Source: Agromyces cavernae (lineage in GTDB: Bacteria > Actinomycetota > Actinomycetes > Actinomycetales > Microbacteriaceae). From it: 52,616 nucleotides of DNA. Made by a program: the position numbers and the translations under genes. The DNA lies in the NCBI RefSeq assembly GCF_021044935.1, contig NZ_JAJNMP010000006.1, positions 1 through 52,616 of the forward strand, read 5' to 3'. Under the pieces are notes generated by a model. The model worked only from the letters and a program-made list of their open reading frames with translations. It had not been told where the DNA came from and ran no database searches. This document shows positions 7,876 to 14,437 of this stretch, piece after piece. The first letter of the stretch is position 1; each line of letters opens with the position of its first letter.

Positions 7876-8109
7876 ATGACACCGCGACGATTGCCACGAG
7901 GAACACGGGTTGACCCCGTGACGCTCGGCTACGACGTCGAGCGTTCGAACAAGGACCAGTGGAAGCGCATTGCCGATCATGTCGGCATGTCGCCCTCTGC
8001 GCTCTTCGACCTCATGGTCGAGAACCTTCAGCTCGACGAGCGCGGATATCCGGTCTGGCTTCCTGAGAAGCCGGCCGCTGACGGGGAGCTGCCTATCGAC
8101 ACGGCTTAA
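7876..8109 (+). CDS. Small putative DNA-binding protein upstream of rep
   Basis: 77 residues. The basic N terminus (MTPRRLPRGTRVDPVTLGYD) is followed by two predicted helices (SNKDQWKRIADHVGMSPSAL, FDLMVENLQL). This looks like a strand followed by a helix-helix pair, as in ribbon-helix-helix or similar small regulators, but no family is certain. ATG 7876 is used rather than GTG 7867, which falls directly after the palindrome. Its place between an operator-like palindrome and the putative rep gene suggests a copy-control or autoregulatory role. Confidence 0.6.
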   Translation: MTPRRLPRGTRVDPVTLGYDVERSNKDQWKRIADHVGMSPSALFDLMVENLQLDERGYPVWLPEKPAADGELPIDTA

Positions 8110-8115
8110 CGAGAG

Positions 8116-8137
8116 AGGCCCCGCCGTGGCGGGGCCT
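8116..8137 (+). terminator. Hairpin after the small regulator gene
   Basis: AGGCCCCGCC (8116-8125) pairs perfectly with GGCGGGGCCT (8128-8137), giving a very stable stem just 7 bases after the stop of the small gene. There is no clear T-run, so it may attenuate rather than fully stop transcription into rep. Confidence 0.65.
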
Positions 8138-8210
8138 GAAGCTCATTGCCTGATCTGACTGAAGTTTGGCGACTGACTCAGATCGAGGCGATTCCCGAAG
8201 AAGAACCGGC

Positions 8211-9656
8211 ATGGAGCCGGGGCTTTTCCGTGCCTACTCACTGGGAGGAGGTGCGTTCATCGTACCTCAGAAGGACGTCGTTCCGACGTTAGGGCTACAC
8301 GACGCGCCGAGAGCGCGCACCGTCCTAAAGGCGCATTCTGACGACTCAGCGACCCGCCCGGCATGGCTTGTACCGGCCGAATGGGTCACTGAGCTCGTCG
8401 CCGAGCAGCACGCGAAGCGGCCCTACAACGGCCCTCGAGCGACGACCGTGCGCTTCCGGCGTCGGTCGTGGGCGCCGGAAGCCACGCCCGGCTCTCAGGA
8501 GGCCCCTGTGTGGCGTTACCGCCTCGCCTGGGTGACTCTGCTGGCTTGGGCGATCGCGTCGCCTGAAGGCCGCGCACAGCTCCGCTGGACGCAGCCCGGA
8601 GGCCGGCCCGAGAGCATCAGCCCGAAGACTTTCCTCGCAGCCGCCAAGGAGGCCGCGAGCTACGCCGACTATGACACCGGCCGGAACGTCACTGTGGGCC
8701 GCGCACGGCTCGGCCTCGCGGTCGCGCGCAGCGAACGCACGATGACACGGTTCTGGCGCGCCGTGAACGCGCTCGGCTTCGCCCGCACGCGCGTCGAGGG
8801 CCGTTACCTCACGGTCGGCGAGCGTGCGGCGGCCTATCGCCGGCACGGGAACAGGCAGCTTCGCATGGCTTCGCAGCGCGACCTGGTGGCCCCGCGAAAT
8901 CTTCGCTTTGTCCACCTACCCTCCGAAGGAGGGTTAAGAGCGCCAGAGGCGTTTTCGAAGGGATCTAAACACCAGCGCGCAAGCGCGCAAGAACGAGCGT
9001 CCGCTCCGCGGCCGCACAGCCCTGACAGCGGGTTGCAAAATTCGAGGGGTACGTCAAGACGTGGGCGGGTCATTTGGGGCCGCCAGATGTTCGAGTTCGC
9101 TCGCGCCGTGCGCGATCGACTTCCCTGGCTGCACCAGGTGCATCCCTCGAGCGTCGCCCGCGTGCTCGAGCAGGCCGACGTGGACCCCGCGCGCTGGGAG
9201 GCCGGCGACCTCACCCGTCGCCTTGAGCAGGAGCTGCGCTTCCGCGCGAACGCTGCGAAGTTCGGGCAGCGCCCCGAGGCGGCGCCGCGTGCGTACCGGT
9301 TCATGAACCCGTCCGAGGTCGGCGACCCGCTCGGCTACACCCGGTGGTTGCTGGCCGAGTACATCGACCCCGCCGAGCCGACGCTCACCGAGGATCGCGC
9401 TCTGTATCGCGCGGAGCAGGCCGAGCGCGCCGCAGCGCAGCTCGCGCTCGTCGACGACCGCATCGCCGCAGAACCCGCCGTGCCACGGCGGCCGCGCGCA
9501 CTGCAGCTCGAGGCCGAGCGCGCCGAGCGTGATGCCGAGCGTGCCGCGGCTGCGCGCGCGGCCGAGCTCACGCCCGAGGAGTTCAGCCGACTGCGCGCTG
9601 AAAGCGATCGCGAGATCGCAGAGGCAGCACGACGCAAGCGCCGCGGCGAAGGCTGA
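8211..9656 (+). CDS. Putative plasmid replication initiator (Rep)
   Basis: 481 residues. No textbook Rep motif is seen, but the layout fits actinobacterial plasmid initiators. An N-terminal region is followed by a winged-helix-like part (about 150-220; SERTMTRFWRAVNALGFART), a second helical DNA-binding-like part (about 290-370), and a long Ala/Glu/Arg-rich charged helix at the C terminus. It is flanked by a palindrome and small regulator on one side and the partition operon on the other, and no other candidate Rep exists on the plasmid. ATG 8211 was chosen over TTG 8166; the start is uncertain. It was identified by context, so other DNA-binding roles remain possible. Confidence 0.6.
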   Translation: MEPGLFRAYSLGGGAFIVPQKDVVPTLGLHDAPRARTVLKAHSDDSATRPAWLVPAEWVTELVAEQHAKRPYNGPRATTVRFRRRSWAPEATPGSQEAPVWRYRLAWVTLLAWAIASPEGRAQLRWTQPGGRPESISPKTFLAAAKEAASYADYDTGRNVTVGRARLGLAVARSERTMTRFWRAVNALGFARTRVEGRYLTVGERAAAYRRHGNRQLRMASQRDLVAPRNLRFVHLPSEGGLRAPEAFSKGSKHQRASAQERASAPRPHSPDSGLQNSRGTSRRGRVIWGRQMFEFARAVRDRLPWLHQVHPSSVARVLEQADVDPARWEAGDLTRRLEQELRFRANAAKFGQRPEAAPRAYRFMNPSEVGDPLGYTRWLLAEYIDPAEPTLTEDRALYRAEQAERAAAQLALVDDRIAAEPAVPRRPRALQLEAERAERDAERAAAARAAELTPEEFSRLRAESDREIAEAARRKRRGEG

Positions 9657-9838
9657 GCCCTCGCACTCCCCCGGTCGTGCGCCCACAGGTGGACGGCTGA
9701 CGGAGCACCCGCCCACCTGGGGACGACGACATGGTGACTCCCCCGCCCCCAATGGGCACAGCCCGGCATCGCCGGGGCCGGCCTGCACCCAGTGGGGACG
9801 TCGAAGACATCTACTCTCGCCGCGGCACCGAAGCGCCG
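9657..9838. other. Gap between rep and the partition operon: hairpin and repeated CCCA/GGG(G)ACG motifs
   Basis: The rep and par genes converge here. CCCGGC-ATC-GCCGGG (9762-9776) is a perfect hairpin suited to a two-way terminator. Around it, variants of CCCANNTGGGGACG recur (near 9712 and 9789, with weaker forms near 9682 and 9750). Repeats beside rep could belong to a replication origin; this is inference. Confidence 0.4.
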
Positions 9839-10273
9839 CTACTTGTCTGTAACTCTGGAAGTTACAGACTCACGGATCTGAGCTTCGGTGTTGCCCTGCA
9901 GCTCGTCTGCGTGCTCGAGCAGCGCGTCGACGGCCACGCGAATGATCGTGTTCGCGGTGATGCGCGTCTTCTCGCTGGGATCCTTCGCGCGCTGCAGCCG
10001 CTTGGCGAGCTGGTCGAGTTCGACCTGCTGGTCAGGCCGGAGCCACGTCTCCTTGCGCTCGTAGTCCTCGGCCACCGCGCCGGAGCGCGGTGCCTGCGCC
10101 GAGCGCGGCTGCTTCTTGACGCCGGGCTTCCGGGGTGCAGCGGCTGGCGCCGCAGGCGCGGCCGCGACGGGAGCCGGGGCCGTGGCGACGGCCGGAGTCG
10201 GCTCGGCGTCGGCCGGCGCGGACTTCATGTCGTCGACGCGACGGGTCAGCAGCCCCAGGTCTTTGCGTGCCAT
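9839..10273 (-). CDS. Partition partner of ParA: ParG/ribbon-helix-helix-type centromere-binding protein
   Basis: 144 residues. An Ala/Pro-rich N-terminal half carrying basic residues is followed by a C-terminal segment (ETWLRPDQQVELDQLAKRL, then RITANTIIRVAVDALLEHA) that reads as strand-helix-helix, the RHH fold of small class Ib centromere-binding proteins. Its ATG overlaps the ParA stop by one base (TAATG), the usual parA-parB coupling. It presumably binds the repeat array upstream of parA and represses the operon. The last codons lie within a 10-bp palindrome built from the same sequence words as that array. Confidence 0.75.
   Translation of the reverse strand: MARKDLGLLTRRVDDMKSAPADAEPTPAVATAPAPVAAAPAAPAAAPRKPGVKKQPRSAQAPRSGAVAEDYERKETWLRPDQQVELDQLAKRLQRAKDPSEKTRITANTIIRVAVDALLEHADELQGNTEAQIRESVTSRVTDK
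9845..9869. repeat. Palindrome of the centromere-repeat type inside the partition gene's 3' end
   Basis: GTCTGTAACT (9845-9854) and AGTTACAGAC (9860-9869) are perfect 10-bp arms separated by CTGGA. The arm contains the CTGTAA core that recurs upstream of parA, so the same protein may bind both ends of the operon. The palindrome is also coding (codons for SVTSRVTD). Confidence 0.7.
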
Positions 10274-10941
10274 TACCTGCTCCCTGTCTTGGCCGGGTGG
10301 TTCGCCCAGAGCGACACGAGCTCGAACGCGACGGCGTTGTAGTCGAAGATCGCGTTGCGGTTGGCGCGAGTGTCCGGGTAGTTGGTCACGACGTCGCCGC
10401 GGCCCGGCGCGTCCTTGTGGGTCTTGTAGTAGCGGATGACCTGCTGGAAGCGGGGCAGTTCCAGGCCCTCGTCGACGAGGCGCTGCCAGTCCTCGAGTTC
10501 GCCGGCGTTGCGCATGTCGATCTTGCTGAGCAGGATTCGGTATGGGAGGCCGCGGGGCTCGATGTGCTGGCGGACGGTACGGACGATCGGCTGCACGGCG
10601 AGGTCTTCGGGTGCCAGGGGCACGACGACGAAATCGGCGACGTCGAGCACAGCGGCGAGGATCGCCTCGGCCTCGAGGTTTCCGGGGGTGTCGACGAGCA
10701 CGACGTCGTACTGGTCCTCGAGCTCGCGCAGGTTGGCGAGGTTCGAGGCGTCGACGCTGGCGGTGAAGTCGAACGGCAGCCGCTCCCCCGCGTTCTCGGC
10801 CCACCAGGTCGTTGACTCCTGCGGGTCGACGTCGATGACGAGCACGCGGTTCGCGTTCTTCGCGAGCACGGCGGCGAGATTCACCGTCGTGGTGGTCTTG
10901 CCGATGCCGCCCTTTTGGCCGACGAGTGCAACGATCCTCAT
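10273..10941 (-). CDS. parA: ParA-family partition ATPase (class Ib type)
   Basis: 222 residues, short as in class Ib ParA proteins without an N-terminal HTH. The deviant Walker [21 protein letters not shown] occupies residues 7-26, with both signature Lys residues present. [12 protein letters not shown] (Walker A') and VVLVDTPG (Walker B) follow, so the ATPase should be active. It would segregate plasmid copies by ATP-dependent dynamics on the nucleoid together with the RHH partner. ATG 10941 ([12 protein letters not shown]) is the normal start for the family; a TTG 12 bases upstream is less likely. A dense repeat array lies immediately upstream. Confidence 0.95.
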   Translation of the reverse strand: MRIVALVGQKGGIGKTTTTVNLAAVLAKNANRVLVIDVDPQESTTWWAENAGERLPFDFTASVDASNLANLRELEDQYDVVLVDTPGNLEAEAILAAVLDVADFVVVPLAPEDLAVQPIVRTVRQHIEPRGLPYRILLSKIDMRNAGELEDWQRLVDEGLELPRFQQVIRYYKTHKDAPGRGDVVTNYPDTRANRNAIFDYNAVAFELVSLWANHPAKTGSR

Positions 10942-10954
10942 ACTTCGATCCAAT

Positions 10955-11117
10955 CTGTGAGTTCGAGATTTACAGAGTTACAGAGTCGGCGAGTCGAGAA
11001 TCCTGTAAGTCTCGATGTTCCAGAGTCTGTAAGTCTGTGACTATGTAAGCCTGTAAGTCTGGAATTTCCAGAGTTCCAAACATTGTGAGTTACAGACTGA
11101 CAGACTCTGTGAGTTCC
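10955..11117. repeat. Centromere-like repeat array (parS candidate) upstream of parA
   Basis: The word CTGTAAGTCT occurs at 11003-11012, 11027-11036 and 11051-11060, spaced exactly 24 bp. The variant CTGTGAGTT occurs at 10955-10963 and 11107-11115, and inverted forms such as TTACAGA lie near 10970, 10978 and 11091. The array is AT-rich relative to its surroundings and has no coding potential. It probably serves both as centromere and as operator of the parA promoter. Confidence 0.8.
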
Positions 11118-11177
11118 AGAAAGTTCGGGTCGCGAGCATGGCGCGGGAACGTGGCTGGCCATGCTTAGGCTCGTCAT

Positions 11178-11469
11178 ATGCGCGTGACCGGGGCCATTCG
11201 ACCGACCCAGACGACCAAGATTGAGGCGGCCGGTAGCGATCGTAGAGCGGCCTACGAGGCCCTCGCCCCCGTATGTGCCGCCCGGCCACGAGCTCGTGCA
11301 GGCGCACTTCTCGATGAAGGCCGGCGTGACTACGGCAACGGGCATGATCCGATCTGATCGCGTCGAGCAAATCGAGGCCGAGGGCCCAAGCTACGAGGCG
11401 GCGAACGCAGCGCTGCAGGCGCTCGTGCCCGAGGGTTACGTGCTGCTCGCCTGCTACATCGCGGGCTGA
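11178..11469 (+). pseudogene. Frameshifted gene for a small protein made of two tandem copies of one domain
   Basis: An ATG at 11178 opens MRVTGAIRPTQTTKIEAAGS and reads on to EALAP. The match then continues only in the next frame as VPPGHELVQAHF and on to ATGMIRSDRVEQIEAEG, ALQALVPEGYVLLACYIAG, stopping at 11469. The two halves are clearly the same about 45-residue unit (G-x-IR ... IEA-x-G ... AL-x-VP-x-G). The shift lies in or beside a run of five C at 11266-11270; one base fewer would give an intact 96-residue protein. This is either a real inactivation or a homopolymer sequencing error. Function unknown. Inverted repeat AGCATGGC/GCCATGCT (11135-11165) sits just upstream. Confidence 0.6.
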
Positions 11470-11536
11470 GGTCCGTTCACGCTACGCCTGTGGACAGTCG
11501 GCGACGGCCCTCGAATGAGCCGCGTAGCGTCGTCGC

Positions 11537-11740
11537 ATGGGTGAGGTTCTGCAGTTGCCAGTCGAGTTCTGCGAGGCGTGGTTCACCACCGAACCGCAGC
11601 TACACAGCTGGGAACCGCTCCCACAGGTACTGACGGGTGAGCGCCGGGCGGGACTCGCCGAGGCGCCGAACCTCGAGCGCCTCGGCGCCGGTCGGCCGAG
11701 TGACGCCTTGACGGAGTTCATGCGTCGGCCGGCTCGATGA
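11537..11740 (+). CDS. Hypothetical protein, doubtful
   Basis: 67 residues starting MGEVLQLPVEFCEAWFTTEP with no family recognised and no good ribosome-binding site. It runs convergently into the SRAP gene and overlaps its last 23 bases. The composition is plausible for a real small gene, but nothing else supports it. Confidence 0.3.
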   Translation: MGEVLQLPVEFCEAWFTTEPQLHSWEPLPQVLTGERRAGLAEAPNLERLGAGRPSDALTEFMRRPAR

Positions 11741-12431
11741 GGGCCGGGCCGTCCTGCCCGACCTTGAACGGACGCACGCTGTAGACGGCGAGCTGTTCCG
11801 CGATCGGGAGTGCGGCCTTCACAGCGTCGTCGACCATCGCCTGATCGCCGACGAGGGACGGGTCGAGCCACCAGTCCCAGAGTTCGCGGGGGAGTGGCAC
11901 CGGGGATCGGTCGTGGATGCCCACGAGCTCGTCGACGGCATCGGAGGTGAGGATGGTCGCAGTGAGCGTCCATCGGGTGTCGTCGTCATCGGGCTTTGAA
12001 CGGTCGAGCCACCACGAATAGAGGCCGGCGACGCCGAGCGTTTCGCCGTCGGGGTGGTGGATGAAGTGCGGCATCTTGGCGCCCTTCTCTCCGGTCCACT
12101 CGGACCAGCCGTCCATCGGCACGATGGCGCGGTGCGACTTGAGCGGGCCGCGCCAGGTGTTCTTCTCGGCGATGCCTTCGGAGCGGGCGTTGAACGTCGG
12201 GAACTTGAGCTTGAGCTCCTTGCTCCAACCGGGCACGAGCCCCCAACGAGCAGGTTCGAGGCGTCGGCCGAACGTCTCCGAGTCTGGGAGCTTCGCTTCC
12301 ACGAGCACGGGGATCGTCGCCGTGGGCGGGATGTTGAACGACGGTTGCCAGCTCGAAAAGTCTCCCTCGAGCGCGCCGACCGCGGCCGCGAGGTCCGCGG
12401 GCCGCTCCTTGAGCGTGAATCGACCGCACAT
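11718..12431 (-). CDS. SRAP-domain protein (HMCES/YedK family), abasic-site DNA-protein crosslinker
   Basis: 237 residues with the complete SRAP signature: the N-terminal MCGRFTL whose Cys2, after Met removal, bonds covalently to abasic sites; FNIPPTATIPV; NARSE; the WSEW segment carrying the active-site Glu; and IHDRSPVPLP with the conserved His. The family shields abasic sites in single-stranded DNA from breakage. On a conjugative plasmid, which moves and replicates as single strands, such protection makes sense, though that link is inference. The domain is intact. The gene follows a divergent HTH gene and ends against a doubtful ORF. Confidence 0.95.
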   Translation of the reverse strand: MCGRFTLKERPADLAAAVGALEGDFSSWQPSFNIPPTATIPVLVEAKLPDSETFGRRLEPARWGLVPGWSKELKLKFPTFNARSEGIAEKNTWRGPLKSHRAIVPMDGWSEWTGEKGAKMPHFIHHPDGETLGVAGLYSWWLDRSKPDDDDTRWTLTATILTSDAVDELVGIHDRSPVPLPRELWDWWLDPSLVGDQAMVDDAVKAALPIAEQLAVYSVRPFKVGQDGPALIEPADA

Positions 12432-12451
12432 GGTGCGAGGCTACTCGGTCG

Positions 12452-12718
12452 CTAGTTGGCCGCCCGTGGCCGACCGCGTGGCCGACGACGGCCCTCAATC
12501 CCCTCGAGGTCATCGGCCGACCACACCGCACCGCCGTTGAGCTCGCCTGCAGGCGACGGGAGCCAGTCCGCGCCACGAAGCTTCGCGTTCCGGAGGGAGG
12601 CCGGCGTAATGCCTAGGCGCGCTGCCAACCGGCCGACGTCGTAAAGACCGGCCGGGCCGGGGCCGGGATCGGCCCCAGCGGCCGATGGGCCGGCCGATTC
12701 CTGGTCGTTCGTGGTCAC
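12452..12718 (-). CDS. Small HTH protein with basic RGR-type tail
   Basis: 88 residues from a GTG at 12718. A Gly/Pro/Ala-rich leader precedes LYDVGRLAARLGITPASLRN, which reads as a MerR/AlpA-like helix-turn-helix, and GAVWSADDLEGIEGRR. The tail RRRPRGRPR resembles an AT-hook. It lies divergent from the DUF2637-like gene, with two related inverted-repeat sites between them, so it may control both. Function otherwise unknown. Confidence 0.65.
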   Translation of the reverse strand: MTTNDQESAGPSAAGADPGPGPAGLYDVGRLAARLGITPASLRNAKLRGADWLPSPAGELNGGAVWSADDLEGIEGRRRPRGRPRAAN

Positions 12719-12732
12719 ACCCTCAGCTTACA

Positions 12733-12782
12733 GGTGCGCTCCCGCATCATTTCTGATAAATTAGTGCGCATCCGCACTAATT
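12733..12782. promoter_or_regulatory. Operator pair in the divergent promoter
   Basis: AATTAGTGCG (12759-12768) and CGCACTAATT (12773-12782) are perfect 10-bp arms around CATC, placed directly before the AGGAGG of the next gene. A weaker related site (TGCGCTCCCGCAT, near 12734) lies about 30 bp upstream, in helical phase. A repressor bound at the strong site would block ribosome or polymerase access to the DUF2637-like gene. Confidence 0.7.
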
Positions 12783-12796
12783 CAGGAGGCAGCACG

Positions 12797-13708
12797 ATGA
12801 GCCGCATCAGCAACTTCTTCCGCATCGGCCGCCCGGCCGCCGAGTCGACCACCACCTCGGCCGCCGACCCGGACGGAGCGGAGGCGGAGCAGGAGTACGA
12901 GACCTACTCGCGCTGGCCGCTGTTCCCGCTCTACATCGGCGCCTACGTCGCCATCTGGGGCGGCTGGGTGTCCCTCGGCCGCATGAGCGGCTTCGGCCCG
13001 ACCGAGATGCTCCCCGGCATCCTGCCCTGGACTCTCGACCTCTCCATCGTTCTCCCGCTCGGACTCGAGGCCTACGCCGCCTTCTCCCTCGGCGTGTGGC
13101 TGACCCGCAAGCAGATCGCCCCCTCGGCGCGCCGGTTCGCGCGCTGGTCGTCGCTCGCCGGCCTCGGGCTCGGCATCGCGGGCCAGGTCACCTACCACTC
13201 GCTCGTCGGGCTCGGATACGAGGCCGCGCCTCTCTGGGTCGTCATGGTCGTCGCCGCGGTTCCCGTTCTCACGCTCGCCGCCGCAAGCACCCTCACCCAC
13301 GAGCTCGGCACCGGCACCAAGCGCGCCATGGCCGAGCGGGGGAGCGGCCGACCGGCCGCCGCCGACGAGCAGTCGCCCGACACGGCGGTCGTCGACGACG
13401 CTCTCACCATGTTCGGGGACGCGACGGCCACCGAGCCGACCGCCTCTGTCGAGGCGACCGGCCACAAGCGGCCGGTCTCTGACGAGGAGCGGCGCCAGAT
13501 CATCGCGGCCGCTGAAGCGGCCACCGAGGCAACCGGCCGCTACTCCGAGCGCGCGATCGCACGGGAGTTCGGCCGCTCCCGCGACACCGTAAACCGGATC
13601 ATCGCCGAGGCGAAGGAAGCGGCCGACGAACCGACGGCGGCCATCGTTCCGACCATCGACCGGCCGGACGCCGAGGCGGCCGACACGGCTCCGGCCCTCG
13701 CGGCATAG
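12797..13708 (+). CDS. DUF2637-like membrane protein with C-terminal helix-turn-helix
   Basis: 303 residues. About four transmembrane helices (roughly 45-190; LFPLYIGAYVAIWGGWVSLG, LPLGLEAYAAFSLGVWLT) resemble the DUF2637 proteins of actinobacterial plasmids, some of which take part in plasmid spread. A charged linker leads to a homeodomain-like HTH near the C terminus (EERRQIIAAAEAAT, SERAIAREFGRSRDTVNRII). A membrane protein with a DNA-binding tail could tether the plasmid to the membrane. ATG 12797 has AGGAGG 7 bases upstream; a longer frame from 12734 lies within the operator and is rejected. A decayed copy of its C-terminal HTH lies at 15960-16213. Confidence 0.7.
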   Translation: MSRISNFFRIGRPAAESTTTSAADPDGAEAEQEYETYSRWPLFPLYIGAYVAIWGGWVSLGRMSGFGPTEMLPGILPWTLDLSIVLPLGLEAYAAFSLGVWLTRKQIAPSARRFARWSSLAGLGLGIAGQVTYHSLVGLGYEAAPLWVVMVVAAVPVLTLAAASTLTHELGTGTKRAMAERGSGRPAAADEQSPDTAVVDDALTMFGDATATEPTASVEATGHKRPVSDEERRQIIAAAEAATEATGRYSERAIAREFGRSRDTVNRIIAEAKEAADEPTAAIVPTIDRPDAEAADTAPALAA

Positions 13709-13724
13709 CCCAGTGGTCGAAGGT

Positions 13725-14120
13725 TCAGCTGCGCGGTTCGCCGGGTTGCACCCGGCGCACCGCCCCGGCCCACACCCAGGTGCGACGCCGACGCCCGTCG
13801 CGCAGCTCAAACTCGAGCAGGACCGCACGGGCGGTCCAAGCGATCGCCCTCGCGCGAACCTCGACGGCCGTCTCCGGAAATCGCACCCAGGCGTCGACCT
13901 CGACGGGCTCGGGCGCCGGGTTCACGCGGAACAACTCCGCGGCGCTCGGCGCCCCGACCTCCTGATAAGTCAGCGAGATCGGCTCGGGGCGCAGCGTCAC
14001 GTCGAGGATCGCGAGATCCGTGACGTCCGAGCCGTATCGCTTGTTCTGCCCCACAAAATCGAAGATACGTTCGAATCTTACGAGCGGCAACTCGTCGGCA
14101 CAGAGATGGCTCGGACACAC
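13725..14120 (-). CDS. Conserved-looking hypothetical protein
   Basis: Up to 131 residues. The C-terminal half (AWVRFPETAVEVRARAIAWT, then ARAVLLEFELRD and RTWVWAGAVRRV) reads as a compact beta-rich domain of a kind I have seen in short actinobacterial hypothetical proteins, but no function is known to me. The start is uncertain: GTG 14120 is the longest option, TTG 14090 (MPLVRFERIF) gives a more natural N terminus, and neither has a good ribosome-binding site. It converges with the DUF2637-like gene. Confidence 0.55.
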   Translation of the reverse strand: MCPSHLCADELPLVRFERIFDFVGQNKRYGSDVTDLAILDVTLRPEPISLTYQEVGAPSAAELFRVNPAPEPVEVDAWVRFPETAVEVRARAIAWTARAVLLEFELRDGRRRRTWVWAGAVRRVQPGEPRS

Positions 14121-14437
14121 GACGGGGGAGCGGTCAGGAACGGCGATGCTGCGGCTGGCGCCGCAGGGCGACCTTCGGCCGCGGCCAGCCTCCGGCCGGC
14201 GACGAGGCCGCTCCGCGGCCGCGTTTTTTCCGCTTTTTGCCCTGTCTGGCAGATAACCGTAGTTCGCTCCGTCGGCTCCGTTCCCCTCCAGTCGCTATTT
14301 GCAGACTCCGCCCTCCGCTGCGCTCCGGGCTCCGCTTAGCAACCGCTCCCTACGGGGCACTGCGCCGCCTCCACTCACTATCGATTCTCTTTGCCAGCCA
14401 GGCCAAAAAAACGGTTGGCGGAGATTAGGAGCAGACA
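14121..14437. other. Gene-free gap upstream of the orphan parB
   Basis: No convincing ORF. It holds an intrinsic terminator (14206-14229), pyrimidine-rich stretches with repeated GCTCCG words (14260-14345), and the ribosome-binding site of the next gene (AGGAG at 14427-14431). I see no clear promoter or iteron array. Confidence 0.5.
14206..14229 (+). terminator. Intrinsic terminator
   Basis: GGCCGC (14206-14211), loop TCC, GCGGCC (14215-14220), then GCG and six T (14224-14229). A classical stem plus T-run pointing along the plus strand. No clear plus-strand gene ends just before it, so it may stop read-through from the DUF2637-like gene before parB. Confidence 0.7.
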
